Shown here piece by piece: positions 57,185 to 64,000 of a stretch of 64,000 nucleotides of DNA. Source of the DNA: Polytrichum commune (lineage: Eukaryota > Streptophyta > Polytrichopsida > Polytrichales > Polytrichaceae); contig OX485805.1 of the NCBI GenBank assembly GCA_950295325.1, forward strand, positions 3,532,501 through 3,596,500, written 5' to 3'. Under the pieces are notes generated by a model that had not been told where the DNA came from, made no database searches, and saw only the letters and a program-made list of their open reading frames with translations. A program made the translations under genes and the position numbers. Numbering within the stretch: the stretch's first letter is position 1; the number at the start of each line of letters is the position of its first letter.

Positions 57185-58082
57185 GGCGATCGACTAGGAC
57201 AATGTCGATCAAAGTTACAACTCTTCCAAATCCTAAACTAGCAATGCAACAGCCTTTCCCCAACTTCCTCACTTGCTCCGAAGCTGTCTAGTGGCGTGAG
57301 CAAGGAAAAATGACAGAAGAATGACAGAAGAATTTCTAGATCTGAAACTAAACCCTGTCCGTCCTGTACATCTTCCGTGGCCTCTTCTATTACAAAATCA
57401 AACCCTTCTTCGAAAGAGACACATTTCCCTCCCAGATCCACAATGTCCACCTCCATGGCGGGCGACTAAGACAACATCAATCGAAGTTACAACTCTTCCA
57501 AACCCTAAACTAGCAATGCAACAACCTTTCCCGAACTTCCTCACTCGCTCCGGAGCTGTCTAGTGGCGTGAGCAAGGAAGAATGACGGAGCTCGGGTTCG
57601 GTGTGGGGTAGTGGTGGAGACGGATATGACGGATGGACAGACGGGTGGACAGCTGGACAGGCGGAAAGCCGCGTCAGGCAGGATGGAGGACGCGTCGGGC
57701 AGGACGGAGGACACGGGCATGAAGGCCAATTCGGGCAGGTAAGACGGGTCAGGACGGGAGGACGGGTCGGGACGGGAGGACAGGAACGGGTTGCCTGAAC
57801 ATGAACGCTGCCCGCGGGAGACGTCCTACAAACGCTCGTAGCACTAAAATACGGAGATCCGCTGAGAGCACCAACAAAGTCATTAAAACGACACTTACCA
57901 AAATGGTAAACGCCAATCGTACGGATTGGGACACTAAACTATATGCGGCACTATGGGCATATAGAACGGCATACAAAGTCACCACCAAGCATACACCATT
58001 CTCATTGGTATTTGGAACGGAAGCATTACTTCCATTGACATTCATTTACCACGAGGAGAATCTACAAAAGAGTCAAGAATGA

Positions 58083-59240
58083 CATCCCATTCTTAAACGG
58101 AAAATGGAACAATTAAAGACACTAGATTTGACCCGTATCGAAGCGGAGGAGAATATCGAGCATACTCAAACCATGAGGAAAAGAAGACAAGATAAAACTT
58201 TAATAGAAGGAAAAAGATGCAAACATTGCAAGAAACCCTCTTATGATACCAAAGAAAAGACTGACAACACTTATCAAGCAAGGGAGAATTCACAACAAAA
58301 CAAAATTCCCAAATTTTACAAAGGCCAAAAGATTTTGTGGCATCAAAGGATGAACAAACCCGGTCCAGGCAAATTCCGAATCCGATGGAGTGGACCTTAC
58401 GAAATTACGGAAATTTACGGTAACAATACCGTGGATGTAAGCACATTACAAGGAGAAAATCTCGGAAGGGTGAATATGAGTAAGATTAAACCTTACCATG
58501 AACCCCTTGAAGCAAAGGCATATGTTTTAGAAGTGGATGACACCACGAACTCACCACTTGACAATACAAGTACAAATTGTATAGATGAATCCATTGATAC
58601 CAACCACCACAAGGATGAATCAAGCCATTCAAGGAAACCATGCTCATTTTACGAAGGACAAAGAGTGGTGACCAAACATATATCAAACAAACAAATCAAC
58701 ATACCTTTTGATAAACAAGAATGGGTGGACCCATACACCATCACAAGAATACATGGCGACGATACCATTGAGATCAAGACTATTCACCAAAAACAATTGG
58801 GACGATGGCAATCGAAGAAATTTTTACCATATGACGGAGTTAATTCCAACCAGGTTAACACTTTTGATCAAAAAGGAATGAAGATTTTTACATCCCCGGA
58901 TTATGATGAAGTCCACCACAAAATGCTTGAATGTTATCTTATACAACCATTGAAGATAGCCACTCAAGAGGAATTACTTACAAATGGAATATCGACATTG
59001 ATAATCCAAAAACAACCTATTCAAACACCACCAAAAAGAACCTCAATAGAGGAATCAAACAATCCAAGGAGAATGGAAGGCCTTATTATTCAAGTATCAC
59101 CCAAACGAGAAAATTACATCCAGAAGGTGTTACAGAGAAAACCAATAGCGAATTCAATTGCAAACCACCTTACAATTATAATATTACGGAGAACACACAT
59201 GTCAAAGGAACCAAGACAATACCAAATCATGGACGGATAG
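58083..59240 (+). pseudogene. Integrase C-terminal region with two SH3-like domains
   Basis: Continuation of the pol frame (ATG-based frame 58104-59240, 378 codons). The first SH3-like copy is KFYKGQKILWHQRM...PGKFRIRWSGPYEI...NTVDVSTLQGENLGRV...KIKPYHE. About 45 residues later a second copy reads SFYEGQRVVTKH...KQEWVDPYTITRIHGDDTIEIKT...QLGRW...KFLPYDG. The two align over about 65 residues, with repeated FY.GQ, PY.IT.I.G..T and LGR motifs. One such domain is normal. The last ~130 residues are Pro/Arg/Gln-rich without a recognised domain. It ends at a TAG. Confidence 0.8.
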
Positions 59241-59413
59241 ATGCACTAACCACCAAATGGTTACCACACATGTGTAAACTTTTGAGCTTACTTGGTATGG
59301 TACTCATAATTGAGAGTTGGTACTTACAAGAATGGATGTCTGTGAGGCCAAATCCACCCCCCTTAAGCGTCCTAGTCCGGGTGATGGCTTTGAGAATCAC
59401 ATTCAGTTCCTAA
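58931..59413 (+). CDS. Small overlapping ORF with one membrane-like segment
   Basis: 160 codons in a different frame overlapping the end of pol. Polar, Asn/Thr/Lys-rich N-terminal part, with possible NYNIT glycosylation-like sites, then one hydrophobic stretch (LLSLLGMVLIIESWYL) near residue 125-140. The position after integrase is where some plant gypsy elements carry an extra gene. However, a frame overlapping a coding region can be chance, and nothing in the sequence proves a membrane protein. Confidence 0.25.
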   Translation: MLSYTTIEDSHSRGITYKWNIDIDNPKTTYSNTTKKNLNRGIKQSKENGRPYYSSITQTRKLHPEGVTEKTNSEFNCKPPYNYNITENTHVKGTKTIPNHGRIDALTTKWLPHMCKLLSLLGMVLIIESWYLQEWMSVRPNPPPLSVLVRVMALRITFSS

Positions 59414-59420
59414 TACCAAT

Positions 59421-59875
59421 ACGTGAATTTCTATATGGCTCTCATGTCCAAGGCCCTAACTTCATCTTAACTCACTTGCTTTATTATTGTGAGCATCCTT
59501 GCTCGTAGCGGCATTCGATTTCTCAAGGGTCCAACCCGCGGCCTTGGCCACACATGCCCTTAAAGAGATCCCTTTAGACTTCTTGATTTTTACTTCCTTT
59601 ATCTTGTCCTTGCTAGGATCCTCCACAGTCTCCATTAATTGTGCACGTAATATATTCCAACCAAAAAGTACGAGTGTTTAAAAACACTTGCCTCAATGGG
59701 TAACCATCAACACATTTAAAAGTCCCACACACTTCTACTTTCCTAATAAATCCAACTCTACCTAAAAACCAAGATGGCATGCAAGGATCTCGTATGGCCT
59801 AGCAATCCCCCAAGGGATTATCCTAACTACAACCCCCCCTAGTAGCCTAACTTATTAGAGCTAACTAAATAACTT
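59421..59875. other. Unassigned DNA after the Tat-like element
   Basis: No supported gene. It contains 'gtgtttaaaaacac' (a perfect 14-bp palindrome, about 59673) and may be the start of an LTR that extends to about 60965. The Tat-like 3' LTR was not found here. Confidence 0.3.
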
Positions 59876-59877
59876 AA

Positions 59878-60262
59878 ACCCAGCCGAGGCCCCTCCAGCA
59901 GTCGCTCCTTAACCTTCCAGCATTCAGCTGCTTAACCTTACAGCAGTCAGCTGCTTAGCTGAAGCCCAAGCCGAGGCCTCCCAGCAGTCAGCTGCTTAAC
60001 CTTCCAGCATTCAGCTGCTTAACCTTACAGCAGTCAGCTGCTTAGCTGAAGCCCAAGCCGAGGCCTCCCAGCAGTCAGCTGCTTAACCTTACAGCAGTCA
60101 GTTGCTTAGCTGAAGCCCAAGCCGAGGCCCTCCCAGCAGTCGCTCCTTAACCTTCCAGCAGTCGTTCTTAACCGTCCAGCAGTCGCTCTTAACCTTCCAG
60201 CAGTCGCTCTTAACCTTCCAGCAGTCAGCTGCTTAGCTGAAGCCCAACCGAGGTCCCTTCTA
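59878..60262. repeat. 'cagcagtcagctgcttaacct' minisatellite
   Basis: Repeats of about 22-25 bp (ccagcagtcagctgcttaacctt and shorter ccagcagtcgctcttaacctt), grouped into longer ~107-bp units marked by 'gctgaagcccaagccgaggcc'. Many units contain CAGCTG. The array sits in a probable LTR. Confidence 0.85.
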
Positions 60263-60990
60263 GCAATCAACTCCTTAACCTTATAGTCTTTGCTAACCTT
60301 AATACAACCCCTCCCATCCGCTAATCAAGGTCTTCTAAATTCTTCTTTTCTTTTCTTTCTTTTGCTTCTAAGTCATGAGCTAATTTAACACACTATTCTA
60401 ACCAACTACCACCTAATCACTACGTGCAAATTTAAGCTCTAGAACTCCCTCACTTGGGAGGCCTTGAGAGAGAGAGCTTAACTAATTAACTTCACTAAAA
60501 ACTAATGTAACACACACATGGCTCAAGCTCTTTAGAGCTTGCTCCCTTGAGAGCGCTTGATGGAGAGAGTCGCAAATGAGAGAAAGAACACCTTAAGTAG
60601 CAAAGAGGGAGAGAGGGAGAGAGAGGTGAGGATAGGGTGGGAGGATTAGCACCTCCAATCACAATCCCTTAACCTTCACCTTCAAAGTAGGGACTAATCC
60701 CCTTCCACCAAGCTTCCTTCTTCCTAAACTACCAAGGTGGATCCAAAAGTGGGCATTTAACCCGCGGAGCTCACCTTGCCTCACCTTACCCTTTACTCAC
60801 ATAATCAAGGCATCCTCTTATTGAAATCAAACCTTGAAATAACTACACAACACATTCTAATGCCTAAACTTAAATCCAAACCACACTTCACTCTTTTTAT
60901 GTTTTGTGAATAATCATAACACATCAAAGTCAAACTAAAATTGGTTTCGAAGAGTTAATCACCACATGTGGGCACCATTTTGGGCTCACA
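60263..60990 (+). repeat. LTR-like end, copy 1
   Basis: Ends '...tttgtgaataatcataacacatcaaag...atgtgggcaccattttgggctcacaatg'. The same end structure recurs at 62400-62498. The TGG after 'caccattt' may open a primer-binding site. An unrecognised ORF starts immediately afterwards at 60991. Confidence 0.4.
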
Positions 60991-61488
60991 ATGTCATCCA
61001 CACATTCATCCATGAATATAAAAAGAGTTGCTGGACTCAAAGAGGCGAAAGGAACACAGAATTATTACACCATTCAAAGATCTGAACAAGAGATTCGGCC
61101 ACAAATTGGAGGAATAACATTATGCACCCACAGAACAATGAAAAAGGGGCAACAAAATGCTGCAATTATAATTTTATTATATAAAACAAAGGATGAATCC
61201 AATTTGGTAATTTTTGGGAGGGGTCCGCACAAGGCAGACCCCAAGAAAATAGAGGAAACCACTACACAAGGTAGCGATTTCCTCGTCGACTCTTCAGGTA
61301 CCTGCAAAAATCACACACACCTATACAAAGGGAACTTCACAAGTCAGCACGATTATTTGTTCAAAGGATACACAAAAGGAGAATTAATTACTGTTTTCCA
61401 GTTAAACACATGGACCAAGTGTCACCAAAAAGCCTCCACCCTTCAATTTCGTCCTAGCCCGAATGGAGAAGTTTATAATGACATGTAG
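60991..61488 (+). CDS. Hypothetical element ORF, 165 codons
   Basis: Open frame directly after the LTR-like junction. It contains GGITLCTHRTMKKGQQNAAI and SSGTCKNHTHLYKGNF. No domain recognised. The position suggests a leader or gag-like ORF of the element, but it may be chance. Confidence 0.3.
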   Translation: MSSTHSSMNIKRVAGLKEAKGTQNYYTIQRSEQEIRPQIGGITLCTHRTMKKGQQNAAIIILLYKTKDESNLVIFGRGPHKADPKKIEETTTQGSDFLVDSSGTCKNHTHLYKGNFTSQHDYLFKGYTKGELITVFQLNTWTKCHQKASTLQFRPSPNGEVYNDM

Positions 61489-62498
61489 AGATTTCTCTCT
61501 TTGTAACACAATGTATGATTCCAATCTATCGTTGGAATATACGAAACTTAGCCAAGTCTATACTATGTCTTCTTACACTCCTTAATCTCGAAGTTTGGAA
61601 GTTTGGAAGTTTGGACATAGTCTCGGTTTTTTGGCTCTCAAAAATTCATATGAAGTCCAAAAAATGAGTTCTTGGTATCCATGGATAGGTAATGAAGTCC
61701 TCTACATGAATATGCAATAATATTTCTACTGCCACAAAGTATATGGTCGCAATTCTACGCTGTTCCCTTTGAACCTACACTTTTTCACTAGTTTTTGGAA
61801 GTTTGGACATAGTCTCGGTTTTTTTGGCTCTCAAAAATTCATATGAAGTCCAACAAAACTAAATGCTCCAATAAGAGACTTTGCACATCTGCATAAGTAT
61901 AAGGCTAATCAATGTAAATCCAAGTATTCAAACAAAGCCATAAATTGAACTTTAAATTATTCACGCCCAACTATTACTAACAAGAGGTCAAGCCCTCTTC
62001 AAGGCCAACTAGCCTTGGCTCCTAACCTTACATCCATGCACACACACGTGCTCCTATCTTGCTTCCCACGCACCCACACTTATAACACGTGGAGTGCCAA
62101 GGAGCACGAAGGAAAGAGAGGATGAGTGAGGGAAGAATGAGGGATTATATAGTGAGTTTGAGGGGGTGAGCACCCTCAAGGCTCACGATAAGCCCTCGAG
62201 ATTTCCTCCTACTTTGTAGGCTCTTATCCTATCTCCTAAGCCTTCCTCCCTCAAATGATCAATAAAGATCCTAATTCAAACATTTAATTAACGTTGGTTT
62301 TCTACCTACCACACTTTACCAAGGTTTGTCCTTCTCCTACTTAAATCCACTCCACAAAAGCCTAATGATTTAAACTAAGCTTTCTTCAAGCTTCACTCTT
62401 TTTATATTTTTGTGAATAATCATAAATCACCAAAACACCACTTGTAATGTTTTACAAGTGTTAACAACCAATGTGGGCATCAATTTTGGACTTACACC
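61489..62498 (+). repeat. LTR-like end, copy 2, with 55-bp direct repeat
   Basis: 'ggaagtttggacatagtctcgg' followed by 'ctcaaaaattcatatgaagtcca' occurs at about 61604 and again at about 61796. The segment 62380-62498 repeats the end structure of 60880-60985 (cactctttttat, tgtgaataatcataa, tgtgggca.ca). The two LTR-like copies are diverged, so they are either two related elements or one old one. Confidence 0.45.
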
Positions 62499-63964
62499 AA
62501 GTTACTCATACACCAGAGTCTAAGTAATGATGCAATCTGTTGGGTCCACCATGCGAGGTCAAGAAACCCAACAGAATTACCAGAAATGATCATCAAACAA
62601 AATGGGCCGGTAACGTCAAGGGCAATGTTAATCCCACCAGAACACATCAAGAGTTTGCCATTTTGCAGTTTGCAAACAATCAAAGTTGAAGTTGAGAGTA
62701 ACCCAGCAAGGAGCACCATAACCAGAGTCCATTCTGCTACAGAGATTGCTTATCAATTTCAAAAGATTAGTCAGTCTCGAGGATCAGAGGGGAATTACTT
62801 CACCATGGGAGCTACTGCTAGGGATAAGGGGAAGTCTCCAATGACTAGGTCAGTAGAAAACATTGTGTTTTGCACCGATATGGCAGCTCTGGATTTTGAA
62901 CCAACCAGAGAAGAAGAAGTTTTTTTGCAATTGATAGGATTAGACAGGTTCATTACCAGGGTAACATGGGAGATCCTGAATGTCCAAGTCATTCAAGAGG
63001 TGATTGCCAACTTGGACACTGATACTATGGAGACCAAGCTTAATGGGAGGGTGATACCAATTTTTGGCAAATGATGGCGCCAGAAGGTGAAAGCAGTCTT
63101 CTATCTTCAAAGCTTTACAGCTAAGAGAGAACCGGACACGCCAAGGGTGAGAGCAGCCGACATATTTTCCAATATTAACGACAAAATGAAGAACAAGCTT
63201 GGTAGCTGCCGGATCAACGACTGCACAATTCCAGAGGCAAGGAAGCCTCTTAAATTCTTCAATTCCTTATTTTTGCTTAGGACAAGTGCCAATACAATTG
63301 CATGCACAGCAGTGGTACATATTCAGGATGCCCTCAATGGCAAGGAGGTAGACTGGCCTGAACTCTTTTACAGCTACATCAAAATGGAACTTCTTACCAT
63401 CAAAGAGGAACTTTACAAGAACAAAACCACTACTTTGAGAACTCTGGTGGGACCACCACTAACTATGCTCCTGATTAGTGAAGGGCTACTAACGGTCCAG
63501 CAGGAACTTGAGGCTGGCATAATGTTACCTCCAGAAGTAGTAGAACAACCCTCTGCCAAGAAGAGGAAATACGGGAATGAGTCCATAAACACAATAGGAG
63601 AGACATCAAACATTCCAAGTGAGCCACAGATTTTAACTGCACTGGCCGAACCCATACGCACAGTCCTTTCCAGTGCAACAGGGGTTTCAAGTGACGACAT
63701 CAATACCACAGAGCTGGCAGAAATTTTAGAGAGCTACAACAAAACCAGCCACAGATTCGGTACCTGGCTTTCACACGCGAACAACAACAGACTAGGTATC
63801 GCCGAAACAGAGAGCTGAATGGACGACAACCAACCACTCCGTGATGAGAATGCAGCCCTACAGATACAGAATTTACACTTACAACACCAATTGAAGCAGA
63901 TCACTGAGGAGAATACGCAACTAAGAGAAACAACACAGGCACAAAGGCGAGCGGTACATGACAA
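62499..63964 (+). pseudogene. Large element ORF (gag-like position), unrecognised, two in-frame TGA
   Basis: One frame runs from the LTR-like junction to the right edge. ATG-based parts are 62586-63074 and 63087-63818, then a continuing part after the second TGA. The N-terminal part includes LIPPEHIKSLPFCSLQ and DFEPTREEEVFLQLIGLDRF. The middle includes PLKFFNSLFLLRTSANTIA and KEVDWPELFYSYIKMEL. A Lys-rich PSAKKRKYGNES stretch looks like a nuclear signal. After 63818 comes a coiled-coil-like segment (LRDENAALQIQNLHLQHQLK). TGA codons at 63072-63074 and 63816-63818 break it. The layout recalls the first ORF of plant gypsy elements, but I do not recognise a named family. Confidence 0.5.
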
Positions 63965-64000
63965 GTGGCAAACTCACAAAGCAGACATACTTACAGCCTG

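Larger units (their letters stand above)
55288..57860. mobile_element. MULE (Mutator-like) transposon with long TIRs, 2573 bp
   Basis: Flanked by a perfect 9-bp duplication GCTGAGAGC (55279-55287, 57861-57869), the Mutator target length. The ends are inverted repeats starting GGATCTCCGTATTTTAG and extend inward about 550-600 bp each with few mismatches. The right arm contains an extra ~270-bp tandem duplication, so the segment starting ATGGAGGTGGACATTG occurs three times in all (one plus strand, two minus). The interior carries a minus-strand remnant of a MULE protein but no complete transposase. Confidence 0.93.
54976..58082 (+). pseudogene. Integrase catalytic core split by a MULE insertion
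   Basis: 54976-55287 carries GLDFIGPINPP (first Asp), TDYTTKWVEARAL and VSDQGSHFLN (second Asp), reaching QANGQAES with the catalytic Glu. After the MULE (55288-57860) and the duplicated 9 bp, 57870-58079 continues [29 protein letters not shown] and [14 protein letters not shown]. The two halves join in frame when the insertion and one target copy are ignored. A TGA at 58080-58082 separates the core from the C-terminal domains. Confidence 0.85.
44735..59420 (+). mobile_element. Tat/Ogre-like Ty3/gypsy retrotransposon with amplified domains
   Basis: Order: 5' LTR, Tat-type primer site, extra ORF upstream of gag (duplicated), gag, protease, RT remnant, RNase H, five pre-integrase modules, integrase core, two SH3-like tails and an overlapping 3' ORF. 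The extra ORF and primer site fit the Tat/Ogre branch. From 50080 to 59240, once the nested MULE is discounted, the pol frame is continuous except for seven in-frame stops. It is non-functional because the RT palm is lost. The exact LTR start and the 3' LTR were not located. The 3' side may be truncated near 59.4 kb. Confidence 0.8.

Overview
This is nuclear DNA of a land plant with a large, transposon-rich genome. The evidence is a host gene with GT-AG introns, plant-type DNA transposons (PIF/Harbinger, CACTA, MULE), Ty3/gypsy elements including one of the Tat/Ogre kind, and long satellite DNA. There are no bacterial features. The MULE-type proteins recall non-seed plants or gymnosperms, but I cannot name the species.

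Layout. 1-4.05 kb: the first four coding exons, minus strand, of a mitochondrial aspartate aminotransferase gene that runs off the left edge. Its 2.7-kb first intron is filled with degenerate repeats. 4.2-6.5 kb: a duplicated LTR-like fragment and a 497-bp MITE. 6.5-26.7 kb: two copies of a roughly 2-kb degenerate MULE-like segment, each broken by later insertions. Copy 1 contains a 7.17-kb PIF/Harbinger element (6997-14166, TAA target duplication) and a 1.42-kb CACTA element (15549-16970, CAA target duplication). Copy 2 contains a truncated chromodomain gypsy element (19681-23052). The Harbinger element carries an intact transposase, an intact two-exon Myb/SANT-like partner gene, and intron-bearing fragments of two host genes: an SR45/RNPS1-type RNA-binding protein and a myosin motor. 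26.7-30.6 kb: a SINE-like piece, minisatellites and unassigned DNA.

30.65-40.55 kb: a satellite of about 139 bp, about 68 monomers, each centred on a KpnI-type palindrome. The two arms point in opposite directions around an axis near 36433, so the block is one near-palindrome of about 10 kb with higher-order periods of 10 and 6 monomers. 40.5-42.2 kb: a broken intron-containing gene that looks like a DNA N4/N6-methyltransferase. 42.9-43.3 kb: a second repeat family using a related palindromic core. 43.5-44.73 kb: a 3'-truncated Harbinger transposase whose surviving end matches the MITE at 6 kb.

44.7-59.4 kb: a Tat/Ogre-like gypsy element. It has an LTR end with a Tat-type primer site, a duplicated extra ORF, gag, protease, an RT that lost its catalytic palm, RNase H, five tandem pre-integrase H2C2 modules, an integrase core and two SH3-like tails. 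A 2.57-kb MULE with a 9-bp target duplication splits the integrase between its D/D and E residues. 59.4-64 kb: LTR-like DNA, minisatellites and two unrecognised element ORFs.

Only the aminotransferase is confidently a working host gene. The rest is a nested transposon landscape whose order of events can be read from target duplications and empty-site paralogues.
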